A DNA stretch of 64,000 nucleotides from Cephalotus follicularis (GCA_001972305.1 BDDD01000982.1:94671-158670), one strand, 5' to 3'. Counted from the stretch's first letter, positions 36,219 through 50,710 are shown. Made by a program: numbers and translations. The notes: generated from the letters alone by a model not told the origin.

Positions 36219-39200
36219 AATTGAATATTGCCATGTTTTCAGGATATAAACTATGTGTAATTATTTGCTAATCTGATTTCTTTAGATGTGAAAAATGAGC
36301 GAGTCTGACAATTCGAAGTCTAGTACAAGCTCTTCTCATCGCGGATCGTCCGAGCCCGTGGGATGGCATTTACAGGATTTAATAACTAGGAATTAGGAAC
36401 TTCGTGAAGAGAAAGAAAATTTGAGAGGTATTATAGCTAATAACCGAGAAGAATTTTATACTCACATATATCAAATGAAAGAAGAGTATAGACAAGAGTT
36501 AGCAAGAAAGGATGAATGCCTTAGAGAAATTAAGTCAGGTCTGAAGGTTCTTTTGAGGGAGCCAATGGAATCGTTATTCGAGGGGTTAGAGAAAATTTGC
36601 TGATGTGTATAAGGTATATTCGAGAAGAGATACCAGATGACGACGCGTCTAGCGATGAGGATTAGAGTAGCAATGAAGAAGCTTTATGTAAGAAACGTGA
36701 TATATGTGCAAAGAAGTGTAAATGTTATAAGATTAATAAAATTTGTAATTTCTTTGTAAGGCATTGAGTATTAGAATTTAATTGTTTTGTTTAACATATG
36801 AGTGGAATTGTCTAAGGATAAGGACTAACTCGTGAGTATTAAATAGATTGCTAACTTAAGACGAGGTCGCGTTCAAAGAAGGAATGTACCGGTCAAGGAA
36901 GAAAATAATTCTCTAACTGCAGTATTAAGTCAGTTAGCCCAAGCTATCGCAAATAACAATGGTAATAAACATCAAATGCCTTTGCCAGTAAGGCCAACTC
37001 TAGAGCAATTTGCAAGACAAAATCCGATGACCTTTCCGGAATGGTAGATCCTATGGAAACCGAAGTGTGGATCAAAGGACTTGAAAAGATCTAAAGAGCC
37101 TTAAATTGTACGGATCCTCGGAAGGTAGAGTTTTCGATCTACAAACTAGAAGGAGAAGCCAATCGGTGGTGGAGCATGATCGAGAGCATGATGACACGTC
37201 GGGAGTTAGAAGCGATGACATGGGAAATTTTTAAGGAAATATTTATGGATAGGTATTTTGCTCAAACGATGAAGCAAAAAAAGGAAGAGGACATTCTCCA
37301 ATTAGAGCAGGGTGAGTCTGAAGCTGTACCTCAATATGAGGCAAATTTTGCAAGGCTGTGTCGTTACACGGCTCACATGGCATCAACGGAAGAGAGAAGG
37401 GCAAAAAGGTTTTGCCAAGGTCTAAAACCTCATATTCAAATGTTTTGATAGCACAAGACCTGCAGACCTATAAAGCAGTATTGAAGTGTGTGCTGAGAGT
37501 AGAAATTGACAATCAAAGATATCAACAAAAACGGGCAGAGCAGGGACAAGGAAAGAGGGAGGCAGGTGAATCCTCTGACAACAAAAATACGAAAGCGAGG
37601 TCTAATGGGGGAGAGACCCTAAAACTTGTCAACAGTGCAGAAAGATTCATCGTGGGGAGTGCCAGCAAGGAAAGGGAGTCTGTTTTAAATGTGAGAAGCC
37701 GAGACATCAAGTGAGAGAATGTAGGCAAGGACAAGGTCAAACTCATAATCAATGACCTATCAAATGCTATAATTGTGGTCAAGAAGGACATATGTCTGAC
37801 CAGTGCACTCAACCAAGGATGGGAGGAGAAAGAGAAGGTAGAGCCCAACCACCTAGAGCACCGGAGAGCACCTACGCCATGACAGCTGAAGGTGTGGAAG
37901 ATCCTAATGATGTTGTGACAGGTACATTTCCCATAAGCTCCAAAACTGCCAATGTATTGTTTGATACGGGAGCGACGCATTCATTTGTGTCCTTATCTTT
38001 TGTACGATATTTAAGTACCCCATCACAAGATTTGAAGATAAGTTTAGCAGTTGAAATGCCAAGTGGTAATACATCGGTAGCGGATAAAGTACATAGGTTA
38101 TGTGATCTAGGACTATGTGACAGGAAGCAGCTAGTAGACCTAGTACCTCTAGCAATCCTAAATTTTGACGTAATACTAGTCATGGATTGGCTTTTGGTGA
38201 ATCATGCTAGTGTTGACTGTTTCAAGAAGGAGGTTAGGTTTTCTATACCTGATCAACCCGAGTTTATTTTTTGAAGCACGTGAGTTAGTAAATCTCTAGG
38301 ATTGATATCAACAATTCAAGCTAAACAATTGTTGAGATGCGGCTGTGAAGGTTACCTCGTGTATGTGGTGGAGACCAATTAAGAGAAGATGAGGATAGAA
38401 GATGTTTATGTTGGTAAGGAGTTTGCGGATGTGTTACCCGAAGATCTACCGGGTATACCACTTGATCGAGAAGTAGAGTTTGCAATTGACTTGGTACCCG
38501 GAATGACCACAATTTCAAAGAGTCCCTATCGTATGGCATCGACCGAGTTAAAAGAATTGAAGAATCAGTTGCACGAGCTTTTGGATAAAGGATTTATCTG
38601 ACTGAGTGTATCACCATGGGGTGCACCGGTGTTATTCATGAAGAAGAAAGATGGCACGATGAGACTCTATATCGATTACTAAGAATTAAATCGAGTTACT
38701 ATCAAGAATAAGTATCCATTTCCAAGGATCGACGATTTGTTTGATCAGCTTAACAATGCTCGATATTTCTCGAAGATCGACCTTCGATCTCGTTATCATT
38801 AAGTAAAGGTTAAGAAGGAGGATGTACCAGAAACTGCTTTCCGGACGAGATATGGTCATTACGAGTTTTTGGTAATGTCCTTTGGATTGAAAAATGCTCC
38901 AGCTGCATTTATGGATTTGATGAATAGAGTATTCAGCAAATTTTTTGATCAGTTCGTGATAGTTTTTATCGATGAGATATTAGTGTTCTCAAAGATTCAA
39001 CAGGAGCATGAAGAGCATTTGACCAATGTGCTACAAACATTAAGGAGGGAACAACTCTATGCTAAGTTTTGCAAGTGCCAATTTTGGATGGAGGTGGTAT
39101 CCTTCTTGGGTCATGTAATTTCACGAGAAGGTATTTCAGTGGACCCTACTAAGACTAAGGCAATAAGATAATGGCAAAGGCCAACATCGGTAGCTAAAAT

Positions 39201-40679
39201 ATGAAGTTTTCTTGGATTGGAAGGCTATTACCGAAGGTTCGTTGAAAATTTCTCTCGCATTGGGAACCCTCTTACAAGATTGACACAGAAGAATGTCAAA
39301 TTCAAATGGTCTGACCAATGCGAAAGAAGTTTGTTGGAATTAAAGGAGAGATTGATGAATGCACCAATATTAGCTTTACCATATGGTACAGAAGGTTTTG
39401 TGGTGTATAGAGATGCGTCTCACAAAGGGCTTGGTGGCGTGTTGATGCATGAAAAGAATTATCCTACTCACGACCTTGAATTGGCTAAGGTTATTTTCAC
39501 ACTAAAGATTTTGTGACACTATCTATATGGGGAAAAGTGCAAAATTTTCACGGATCATAAAAGCCTCAAGTATATTTCTACTCAGAATGAGCTAAATATG
39601 AGACAAATAATATGGTTGGAGCTACTTAAGGATTATGAATGCACAATTCAGTATCATCCAAGAAAAGCGAACGTCGTGGCGAATTCTTTAAGTCTCAAGA
39701 GGGTGGGAAATTTGGCGATAATGATTACCGCACAAGAAGAGTTACTGAGGGATTTCCAAAGATTAAGCTTGGAAGTTAGAAAGCAAGGAGAGGGAGCATA
39801 CCTATCTCAAGTCATAACTCGACCATCTCTAGTTGAAAGAATAAAGCAATGTCAATTTGATGATTTGGAGCTTAAAGAGATAGCGGATGAGGTGCGGAAT
39901 GGAAAAGCATCACGTTTTAACTTGGGAGTCGACGGTGTATTGAGATTTGATTCAAGATTGTGCATCCCATCCAATACAGATTTGAAGAAGGAAGTAATGA
40001 TGAAAGCACATAGTTCTAATTTTTCAGTCCACCTTGGAAGTACAAAGATGTATAGGGATTTGCGAGACCTATATTGGAGGAATAACACGAGAAGAGAAAT
40101 TGCGAACTTTGTGTGAAGATGTCTTATTTGCCAAAAGGTTAAGGCTGAGCATCAGTTGCCAAAAGGGACTCTACAATCGCTTCCCATACCCGAATGGAAG
40201 TGGGAGCATATCAGTATGGACTTTGTAACTGGACTTCAAAGGACAGCTAAGGGGAATAACGTAATATGGGTGATTGTGGATCGATTAACGAAATATGCTC
40301 ATATTCTATCGGTTAAGGACAATCATTCATTGTGTCAATTGGCTAGGATTTATGAATAAGAAATAATCAGGTTACATGGCGTACCTGTATCAATTGTTTC
40401 AGATTGAGATCCCCGTTTCACATTACGATTTTGGAAGAGTCTACAAATTGCTTTGGGTACAAGGCTGAATTTTAGTACGTTTTTCCACCAGCAGACCAAT
40501 GGACAATCGGAGCGGACTGTTCAAACATTGGAAGACATGCTAAGAGCTTGCGTTATATATTTTTAAGGGAATTGGGAGAACCATGTGACTCTGATTGAAT
40601 TTGTTTATAATAACAGCTTCCAAGCTAGCATACAGAGGGCACCTTTTGAATCACTTTAAGGACGGAGGTGTCGAGCGCC

Positions 40680-40684
40680 TATAT
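40680..40684. repeat. Target-site duplication of solo LTR (left copy)
   Basis: TATAT here is repeated exactly at 41835-41839. Unit B at about 48992 shows the uninterrupted site CCTATATGTTGGG. Confidence 0.9.
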
Positions 40685-41834
40685 TGTCACACCCCATATT
40701 TCCATACATGTACAATGGACCAGCATATGTGGTGATATCAGAAATAAGCATAAAATAATATTCCAGCATTTCAATTATTAACCATAATTAAATTGCGGAA
40801 GCATTCGATAAGCCGGAATATATATAAAACCATCCGCACGCATCCCATACTACGTGCGGGTAAACCACAATTATCCTTACAAAAGGAAAATACAACACTA
40901 CGAGGTATGAACCGTTCAATCTCAAAATTACAATACAACACCATAAAAATAATCAACCTTAAATAACAATAAGAAGCTCTCCAAGCTTCAGCAGCAGTCT
41001 CCAATTGTCCTTGCTTAATCTGAAATTGTAGGGGTTAGCCGTTGTCCTCACTTGGCTAAGTAGAATGATTACACTTGATTTCATTATTACTTTCCATTTC
41101 AATTCCAAAGATTGTTATTCCAATTCATTAACAGAAGATATATAACATTCCTAGTCACATTTTATCAACATAACAACAAGAATTTCGGATCAAGGACTTA
41201 CCAAGATTCTAAAGCCTCAAAGTCCTCCCTTTTGAGCTCTCTAAGTCATCCAATGCAAGCTCCACTAATTCCCCTCTTCACCCTGTGTTTTCTAACACTC
41301 CAATACCATTCAATCAGCAGATATAACTCTCAAGAACCTCTGAATTCGTCAGATTTGTTACCTACTCACATGCACTCACATTTTTCTTTCATTCTTTCCA
41401 CCACATGCCTCCCTCACTTCCACTTTCTCTCTTAATTAATCAAATTGGTGGTTGGTGGTCTGCAGAGAACATGCAAACATTCCACTTTTGCATGTTCTGG
41501 CAGATGGTGAGACATAAGTGCCATTATCCCATCTGTCCTTCTTGTCCCTGCACATGCCAGGAATCTGTCCTGGAGCAAACCAGTTGACTGGACATAGTGG
41601 GCAGTCGACTGCCTTCTTCACGTGGCCAACAATCGACTGTTACCCTGTGACAGTCGGCTGTTTGGGCTTGTTTAGGGTTTCCTAAGCTTTGATACTTCAC
41701 CAATTGCATATCAATTCACCCCAAGCAATTACCAATCATAGAAAACAACATAATTGGATAAATAACTCACTCAAAATGTATATTTTATTTCAATTTTGGA
41801 TCAATATACATTAATTGAAGTTGCGGTTATTACA
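40685..41834 (-). repeat. F2-type solo LTR, short form
   Basis: 1150 bp, TGTCACACCCC to GGTTATTACA, with a perfect TATAT duplication and no interior. The start follows the F2 LTR closely (CCATCCGCACGCATCCCATAC; TTAGCC hairpin near 41036-41060). It is less than half as long as the F2 LTR, so most of the LTR middle is absent. A proximal TCGA-palindrome cluster lies at about 41580-41662. Confidence 0.88.
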
Positions 41835-42440
41835 TATATGTTGGGATGAAGAAGGAAAAAGGAAGTCATTGGGACCAGAAATGGTACAAGTAACTATTGA
41901 AAAATTAAGGTTAATTCGGGAGCGTCTACTAGCAGCCCAAAGTAGACAAAAGAGTTATGCGGATAAAAGACGAAGGGAGCTACTGTTTGAAGTGGGAGAT
42001 CATGTTTCCTTAAAGCTATCGCCTTGGAAAGGAGTAATGAGATTTGGAAAGAAAGGAAAGCTTAGTCTGTGACACATTGGACCATTTGAGATTTTGGATT
42101 GAATTGGAGAGGTTGCGTATAGGCTCGCATTGCCACCAAATCTCTCTCACATTTACAATGTGTTTCATGTATATCTGCTTCAGAAATATATGGCCAACCC
42201 ATCTCATGTTCTAAGAGTTGAACCGATACAAGTGCATAAAGACTTATCATACGATGAGCAACCGGTAGAAATTCTGGATTATAAGGAACAAATTCTATGG
42301 ACCAAGACAATTCCATTAGTAAAAGTGTGTAGAGGAACCACGGAGTCGAAGAAGCTACTTTGGAATTGGAAGAAACGATGAGACAAGAATACCCTCATCT
42401 TTTTAAGTCTGATGTGTAACAAAATTTGAGGACAAATTAT

Positions 42441-42457
42441 TTTTAAGGAGGGTAGAA
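42441..42457 (+). other. F3 unit A polypurine tract
   Basis: TTTTAAGGAGGGTAGAA immediately before the LTR start at 42458. Confidence 0.85.
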
Positions 42458-44458
42458 TGTAACGACCAGAATTTTCATTGATGTTATTGCTTATGGAAAT
42501 GTGCTTGCTCTATGTCTTGTGTGTTGTGGAGAATGTTGTTTTGCATTGTATCATGTTTTTCATCATGTTTCATTTTTTTGGTATCGTGGGTTGTGTTGAA
42601 AGCGTCGACTGGCAGGAAGAAAGCGTCGAAAGTCTAGCTTAAAGAGACAACGGTTTAGCTTAAGCGTCGAATGGATACCTCAAAGCGTCGACTGAATTCC
42701 TGGAAGCCAAACCAAGTACTCTTAAGCTCCGATGGTTTATTAAAGTGGCAACGCTTAAGTAGTTAACCAACGACGCTTGTACCCCTACCTACGACGCTTT
42801 AAAAAAATACGTTTTCATCTTTAGCTACACCTTCAACCGACGACGCTTATCAGAAAGTGGCAACGCTCTGCAGTAAAGCATCAATGCTTTCAGTTCAAGC
42901 AACGATGCTTTAAGAACAAATGGAATGTGGCCATTGACGAAACCCGTAAGCGGCGACGCTTCACATCAAATCGTCAGCGCTTTGCCCTACAGATCAGTTG
43001 AAGAATTTAGTTTTTATCTCTTTCTGAATTAATTATAATAATTAAGGGACATGTGTCAAGCTAAGGAGTGAGGACTTCAGATATTTTAGCCAAGTGTCAA
43101 GATTAGAATGATAAGAATGACAAGTGTCACCAAATTGGAGAGTGGGAATATCATCACATGGGCCACTAAAAGGCTAGGGTGCATGATGACTCACTAAGGC
43201 AAACTTGCACCCCAAACATCATTTAGCCTATATATATATAGATATGACCTGATATTAGTTGGTTTCTGCAGAGTTAAATCCAGTGAAGAGATGGAGGAAG
43301 GAGATTAAATAAAAGTAAGGAAAATCCTACTCTTTCATGCTAAAGTATTCCTCTGTTTCACTTTTGATATTTTGCAGCAAATTTTTTTGATCATATCTCT
43401 CTCATTTATTAATGAAATCTTAAATGGTTGATTTTTTATAGAAACCTTTAGATGTCCTCTACAACTGTTATGTTTCATGTGTTTCAAAATTCTATCAATT
43501 GCTTGACGGAAAAGGGAGATTAAAACTTCTGCTCATGTTCTACTAACATATGGGACATACAAATTTAAAAATTTACTACAGCTTCGTTTCTCAATGAAAA
43601 ATTATGAACTTTACCATTCTGAAATCTTTGAGATGTATACTATAATTTTATTGTTTTATTTTTTCTCTGGAAATGAATGTTTCTATAAGAAATATCAGTT
43701 TTAAAAATGTTGTACGATCCTGTTTTGGGAATATTTTGAGCTGATCACTCAAAGTATTGAGAAATGATTTATGAACTACGAAAAGTTAATGAACTGAGAT
43801 GAACAACTCTTAGATTACGATCCAAACAGGGATGATGAAGAGCATAGAGTGCTCGCGGACATGCATGTGATGTAAGGATAGTAATCGGGGAGTGCACAAT
43901 GCCCCGATGAAGCATGGTTCAATTGGGTTCTTTCAGTTTATATAACCCCTCATTTGTTTGAAAGGTTTCTAATCTATGAGAAATGATTAGAAAAATGAAT
44001 GTGATGAAGTTTTCATTATGAAACCCTTATTGGGCTATTTGAGCTCGTTCCTTTCAATGTTTTGTTTTCAAATAGAATTTTTCAGGAAATGGTTGAACGT
44101 GAAATTTCGAGCTTTATAGGGAGTTAGTGAAAGAAGATTTGGAAGAAATTATGTTATGTATAAACTGTTTTATTATGTAATAAGTCAATAATTCCACTAT
44201 GCAATGTAATATGACAAGTTATATATAAATGTAAAGACTTTAGAAATGATTGTTATGGTATATAGTAGTTTCAAATGAGAAGTATGATGATTCGAAAGTT
44301 TAGTGTTCAAAGTTGTAAGTATATTTTGAAGTTACGAAGTTATTGAATATGATATAACATCGAGGTTGATAAACAATTTAATTGTTCACCCCCAGTAACG
44401 CACCAAATCCTCAAAGTTCGCTTTGAGCATTTGGTGAACTTGGATCAGGGGCGTTACA
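42458..44458 (+). repeat. F3 LTR b, shared by units A and B
   Basis: 2001 bp, TGTAACGACCAG to GGGCGTTACA. A polypurine tract precedes it and a primer site follows it, so it serves as 3' LTR of unit A and 5' LTR of unit B. No host DNA intervenes. Confidence 0.9.
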
Positions 44459-44462
44459 AGAT

Positions 44463-44473
44463 TGGTATCGGAG
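44463..44473 (+). other. F3 unit B primer-binding site
   Basis: TGGTATCGGAG, one base different from the initiator-Met primer site TGGTATCAGAG. Confidence 0.75.
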
Positions 44474-44540
44474 AATTGAATATTGCTATATTTTCAGGAT
44501 ATAAACTGTGTGGAATTATTTGCTAATCTAATTTCTTTAG

Positions 44541-47500
44541 ATGTCAGCAATGAGCGAGTCTTACAGTTCGAAGACTAGTACAAGATCTTCTCTCTGTGGA
44601 TCATCTGAGCCCGTGGGATGCAATTACAGGATTTAATAACTAGGAATTAGGAATTTCGTGAAGATAAAGAAAATTTTAGAGGGATCATAGCTAACAACCA
44701 ATAAGAATTTTATACTCACATATATCAACTGAAAGAAGAGTATAGACAGGAGTTAGCGAGAAAGGATGAATGCCTTAGAGAAATTAAGTCAGGTCTGAAG
44801 GTTCTTTTGAGGTATATTTGGGGAGTGAATGGAATAGTTAATCGAGGGATTAGAGAAAATTTGCTGATGTTGATAAGGTATATTCGAGAAGAGATACCAG
44901 ATGACGATGCGTATACCGACGAGCATTAGAGCAGCAATGAAGAAGCTTTATGTAAGAAATGCAATATATGTGCAAACAAGTGTAAATGTTATAAGATAAA
45001 TAAAATTGTTAGTTTCTTTGTAAGGCATTTATTATTAGAATTTAATTGGTTTGCTTATCATATGAGTAGAATTTTCTAAGGGTAAGGACTAACTCGTGAG
45101 TATTACATTGATTGCTGACTTAAGACGAGGTCGCGGTCAAATTAGGAATGTACCAGTCAACAAAGAAAATAATTCTCTAACTGCAGTACTTAGTTAGTTA
45201 GCGTAAGGTATCACAAATAAAAATGGTAATAACCATCAAATGCCTTTGCGAGTAAGGCCAACTCCAGACCAATTTGCAAGACAAAATTCGAAGACCTTTT
45301 CAGGAATGGTAGATCCTATGGAAGCCAAAGCGTGGATCCAAGGACTTTAAAAGAGCTAAAGAGCCATAAAATTGTACGGATCGTCAGAAGGTGGAGTTTT
45401 CGATCTACAAACTAGAAGGAGAAGCAGATCAGTGGCGGAGCATGATCGAGAAGACGAAGACACGTCGGGAGTTAGAAACGATGACGTGGGAAATGTTTAA
45501 GGAAATATTTATGGACAAGTATTTTCCTCAAGCGATTAAGCAAAAAACGGAAGAGGACTTTCTCCAATTAGAGCAGGGTGAGTCTGAAACTGTAGCTCAA
45601 TACGAGGCAAATTTTGCGTGACTGTCTTGATACGCGGCTCACATGGTGTCAACGGAAGAGAGAAGGGAAAACAGGTTTTGCCGGGGTCTAAAACCTCATA
45701 TTCGAAGATTGTTGATAGCATAAGACCTGCAAACCTATGAAGCAGTATTGAAGTGTGCGCTGAGAGTAGAAATTGACAACCAAAGATATCAACAAAAACG
45801 GGCAGAGTAGGGACAAGGAAAGAGGGAGGCAGGTGAATCCTCTGACAAGAAAAATAACAAAGTGAGGGCTGATGGGGGAAGAGACCCTAAAACTTGTCAA
45901 CAATGCAGAAAGATTCATCGTGGGGAGTGCCTGAAAGGAAAGGGAGTATGTTTTAAGTGTGGGAAGCTGAGACATCAAGCGATATAATGTAGGCAAGGAC
46001 AAGGTCAAACCTAGAATCAACGACCTATCAAATGCTATAATTGTGGTCAAGAAGAACATATGTCTAACCAGTGCACTCAACCAAGGATGGGAGGAGAAAG
46101 AGAAGGTAGAGCCCAATAACCTAGAGCATCGGTGAGCACCTATGCCATGACAGCTGAAGGTGTGGAAGATCCTAATGACGTTGTGACAGGTACTTTTCCC
46201 ATATGCTCTAAAACTGTCCATGTATTGTTTGATACGGGAGTGACGCATTCATTTGCGTCCTTATCTTTTGTGCGACATTTAAGTACCCCGTCACAAGATT
46301 TGGAGATAAGTTTAGCAGTTGAAATGCCAAGTGGTAATACCTTGGTAGCAGATAAAGTACATAGGTCATGTGATCTAGGACTATGTGATCGGAAGCTGCT
46401 AGTAGACCTAGTTCCTCTAGCAATCTTAAATTTTGATGTAATACTAGGCATGGATTGGCTTTCGGTGAATCATTCTAGTGTTGACTATTTCAAGAAGGAG
46501 GTTAGGTTTGTTATACCTGATCAACCTGAGTTTATTTTCCGAAGCACGGGAGTTAGTAAATCCTTAGGATTCATATCAACAATTCAAGCTAAATGATTGT
46601 TGAGAAGCGGCTGTGAAGGTTACCTCGAATATGTGGTGGACACCAATGAAGAGAAGATGAGGAAATAAGATGTTCATGTTGTTAAAGAGTTTACATATGT
46701 GTTTCCCGAAGATCTACAGGGTATACCACCTGATCGAGAAGTAGAGTTTGCAATTGACTTGGTACCCGGAACGACCCCAATTTCAAAGAGTCCCTATCAT
46801 ATGGCACCGACCGAGTTAAAAGAATTGAAGAACCACTTGCAAGAGCTTTTTGATAAAGGATTTATCTGACCGAGTGTATTACCATGGGGTGCACCAGTGT
46901 TGTTCGTGAAGAAGAAAGATGGCACGATGAGACTCTATATCGATTACTGAGAATTAAATCGAGTTACTATCAAGAATAAGTATCCATTACCAAGGATCGA
47001 CGATTTGGTTGATCAACTTAAGAATGCTCAATATTTCTCAAAGATCGACCTTCGATCGGGTTATCATCAAGTAAAGGTCAAGAAGGAGGATGTACACAAA
47101 ATGGCTTTCCGGATGAGATATGGTCATTACGAGTTTTTGGTAATGTCATTTGGATTGACAAATGCTCCAACTGCATTTATGGATTTGATGAATAGAGTGT
47201 TCATCAAATTTTTGGACCAGTTCATGATAGTTTTTATCGACTACATATTAATGTTCTCAAAGAGTCAACAGGAGCATGAAGAGCATTTGACCAATGTGCT
47301 ACAAATATTAAGGAGGGAACAACTGTATGCTAAGTTTAGCAAGTGCCAATTTTGCATGGAGGAGGTATCCTTCTTGGGTCTTGTAATTTCACAAGAAGGT
47401 ATTTCAGTGGACCCTACTAAGACTAAGGCAATAAGAGAAGGGCAAAGGCCAACGTCGGTAGCATAAATACGAAGTTTCCTTGGATTGGCAGGCTACTACC

Positions 47501-49458
47501 GAAGGTTCGTTGAAAATTTCTCTCGCATTGAGAACCCTCTTACAAGATTGACGCAGAAGAATGTCAAATTCGAATGGTCTGACCAAAGTGAAAGGAGTTT
47601 CTTGGAATTAAAGGAGAGATTGATGAATGCAACAATATTAGCTTTACCATCTGGATCAGAAGGTTTTGTGGTGTATAGCCATGCGTCTCACAAAGGGCTT
47701 TGTTGCGTGTTGAGGCAACATTGGAAAGTAATCGCTTATGATTCTTGGAAGATTAAAGTGCATGAAAAGAATTATCCTACTCACGACCTTGAATTGGCTA
47801 CGGTTATTTTCACACAAAAGATTTTGTGACACTATCTATATGGAGAAAAGTACGAAATTTTCACGGATCATAAAAAGCCTCAAGTATATTTTTACTCAGA
47901 AAGAGCTAAATATGAGACAAAGAAGATGGTTGGAACTACTTAAGGAATATGACTGCACAATTCAGTTTCATCTAGTAAAAGCAAACATTGTGGCGAATTC
48001 TTTAAGTCGCAAGAGCATGGGAAATTCGGCGACAATGATTACCGCGCAAGAAGAGTTACTGAGGGATTTCCAAAGATTATGCCTGGAAGTTAGAAAGCAA
48101 GGAGAGGGAGCATACCTATCTAGTGTCATAACTCGACCATTTCTAGTTTAAAGAATAAAGCAATGTCAATATGATAATTTGGAGCTTAAGGAGATAGCGG
48201 TTGAGATGCGGAATGGAAAAGCATCATGTTTTAACTTAGGAATCGACGGTGTATTGAGATTTGATTCAAGATTGTGCATCCCATCCAATGCAGATTTGAA
48301 GAAAGAAGTAATGACGAAAGCACATAGTTCTAATTTTTCAATCCACGCTAGAAGTACAAAGATGTATAGGGATTTGCGAGACCTATATTGGTGGAATAAC
48401 ATGAAAAGAGAAATTGCGAACTTTGTGTCAAGATATCTTATTTGGCAAAAGGTTAAGGCTAAGCATCAGTTGCCAAAAGGGACTCTGCAATCGCTTCCCA
48501 TACCCGAATGGAAGTGGGAGCATATCAGTATGGACTTTGTAACTGGACTTCAAAGGAAAGCTAAGGGGAATAATGTAATATGGGTGATTGTGGATCGATT
48601 AACGAAATCTGCTCATTTTCTATCGGTTAAGGACAGTCATTCATTGTGTTAATTGGCTATGATTTAAGAAAAAGAAATGATTAGGTTACATGGCGTACCT
48701 GTATCAATTGTTTCAGATTGAGATCCCCATTTCACATTACGATTTTGGAAGAGTCTACAAATTTCTTTGGGTACAAGACTGAATTTTAGTACGTCTTTCC
48801 ACCCGCAGACCGATGGACAATCGAAGTTGACTATTCAAGCATTGGAACACATGCTAAGAGCTTTCATTATAGATTTTCAAGGGAATTGGGAGCAACATGT
48901 GACTCTGATTGAATTTGCTTATAATAACAGCTTCCAAGCTAGCATACAGATGGCACCTTTTGAAGCACTTTATGGACAGAGGTGTCGAATGCCTATATGT
49001 TGGGAAGAAGTAGGAGAAAGGAAGTCATTCTGACCATAAATGGTACAAGTAACTACTGAGAAAGTAAGGTTAATTCGGGAGCGTCTACTAGCAGCCCAAA
49101 GTGGACAAAAGAGTTATGCGGATAAAAGATTTTGGAAAGAATTGGAGAGGTTGCGTATAGGCTCGCATTTCCACCAAATCTCTCTCACGTTCACAATGTG
49201 TTTCATGTATATCTACATCTGAGATATATGGCCAACCCATCTCATGTTCTAGGAGTTGAACTGATACAAGTGCATAAAGACTTATCATACGATGAGCAAC
49301 CGGTGGAAATTCTGGATTATAAGGAACAAATTCTGCGGACCAAGACAATTCCACTAGTAAAAGTGTTGTAGAGGAACCACAGAGTCGAAGAAGCTACTTG
49401 GGAATTGGAAGAAAGGATGAGACAAGAATACCCTCATCTTTCTAAGTCTTATGTGTAA
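44541..49458 (+). pseudogene. F3 unit B gag-pol remnant with chromodomain
   Basis: Colinear with unit A. Gag lies at about 44541-45720 (FSIYKLEGEADQW). Knuckle segments are near 45910-46080. Protease (LFDTGVTHSFAS) is near 46225 and RT at about 46730-47450 ([12 protein letters not shown], then FIDY at the catalytic site). RNase H is at about 47650-48010. Integrase (about 48180-49130) includes the [10 protein letters not shown] stretch. A chromodomain-type end lies near 49280-49440. Broken at well over ten places, many shared with unit A. It appears somewhat shorter than unit A near the integrase end. Confidence 0.87.
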
Positions 49459-49480
49459 CAAATTTTGAGGATAACATTTT

Positions 49481-49496
49481 TGTAAGGAGGGTAGAA
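49481..49496 (+). other. F3 unit B polypurine tract
   Basis: TGTAAGGAGGGTAGAA directly before the LTR start at 49497. Confidence 0.8.
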
Positions 49497-50438
49497 TGTA
49501 ATTACCAGAATTTTCTTTGAAGTTATTGTTTATGGAAATGTGCTTGCTCTATGTCTTGTGTGTTGTGGAATATGTTGTTTTGCATTGTATCTCGTTTTGC
49601 ATCGTGTTTCACATGTTTGGTATCATGTGTTGTGTTGAAAGCGTCGATTGGCAGGGAGAAAGAGTCGACAGTCTAGCTTAAAGCGTCGATGTTTTACCTT
49701 AAGCGTCGAATGGATGCCTCAAAGCGTCGACTGAATTCCTAGATGCCAAACCATGTACTCTTAAGCTCTGATGGTTTATTAAAGCAGCAACGCTTAAGTA
49801 GTAAACCAACGATATTTGTACCCCTACCAAGGACACTTTAAAACAGTACGTTTTCATCTATGGCAACACGTTCAACAGACGACGCTTATCAGAAAGTGGC
49901 AGCACTCTGCAGTAAAGTATCAACGCTTTCAGTTCAAGAAACGACGCTTTAAGAAGAAATGGAATGTCGCCTTTCACGAAACCTGTAAGCGGCGACGCTT
50001 CACTTCTTAGCGTCAGCGCTTTGCCCTGCAGATCAATTGAAGAATTTAGTTTTTTGTCTCTTTCTAAATTAACTATAATAATTAAGGGAGAAGTGTCAAG
50101 CCAGGGAGTGAGGACTTTAGATATTTTAGCCAAGTGTCAAGATTAGAATGATGAGAATGGCAAGTGTCACCAAATTGGAGAGAGAGCATATCATCACATG
50201 GGCAACTAGAAGGCTAGGGTGCATGATGACTCACTAAGGCAAACTTACACTCCAAGCTTCAATCAGCCTATATATATATATGTATAGATATGCCCTGAGA
50301 CTAGTTGGTTTCTACTGAGTTTAATCCAGTAAAGAGAATGAGGAAGGAGATTAAATCAAAGTAAGGAAAATCCTACTCTTTCATGCTAAAGTATTCCTCT
50401 GTTTTACTTCTGATATTTTGCAGCAAATTCTTTTAATC
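49497..50438 (+). repeat. F3 LTR c, first part
   Basis: Starts TGTAATTACCAG and follows LTRs a and b until the solo LTR at 50439. Contains the TCGA-motif cluster at about 49636-50025. Confidence 0.88.
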
Positions 50439-50609
50439 TTTAATAACCCCGATTTCAATTAATGTATATTGCTCCAATTTAAAATAAAATATACATTTTA
50501 ATTGAGATTATTTGTCCAATTATAATAATAATTGTGATTAGTGAATGCTTGGGTTGGTTTGAAATACAAATTGGCAAACAAATTTAAGGAACCCTAAAAC
50601 CAGCTCAAG

Positions 50610-50710
50610 CAGCCGACTATCACAGGGCAACAATCGACTGGTTGATTCGTGGAAGAGACAGTCGACTGTCACAGGACGACAGTCGACTGTCACAGGATGA
50701 CAGTCGACTG
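50610..50710. repeat. TCGA-palindrome cluster, proximal, F2-type solo LTR
   Basis: Five CAGTCGACTG-type motifs, three of them perfect 10-bp palindromes, about 170-270 bp from the LTR start. Confidence 0.9.

Larger units (their letters stand above)
36295..42419 (+). pseudogene. F3 unit A gag-pol remnant with chromodomain
   Basis: A fossil chromovirus coding region. Gag lies at about 36295-37450 (FSIYKLEGEAN, ARLCRYTAH). Two zinc-knuckle segments follow near 37690 and 37760 (CYNCGQEGHMSDQC). Protease with LFDTGATHSFVS is near 37955. RT lies at about 38440-39170 with FKFFDQF and an FIDE in the catalytic position. RNase H follows at about 39360-39700, integrase from about 39860, and a chromodomain-type end near 42250-42400. 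It is interrupted at 40685-41834 by a solo LTR. Broken at well over ten places and shares many of its breaks with unit B. Confidence 0.87.
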
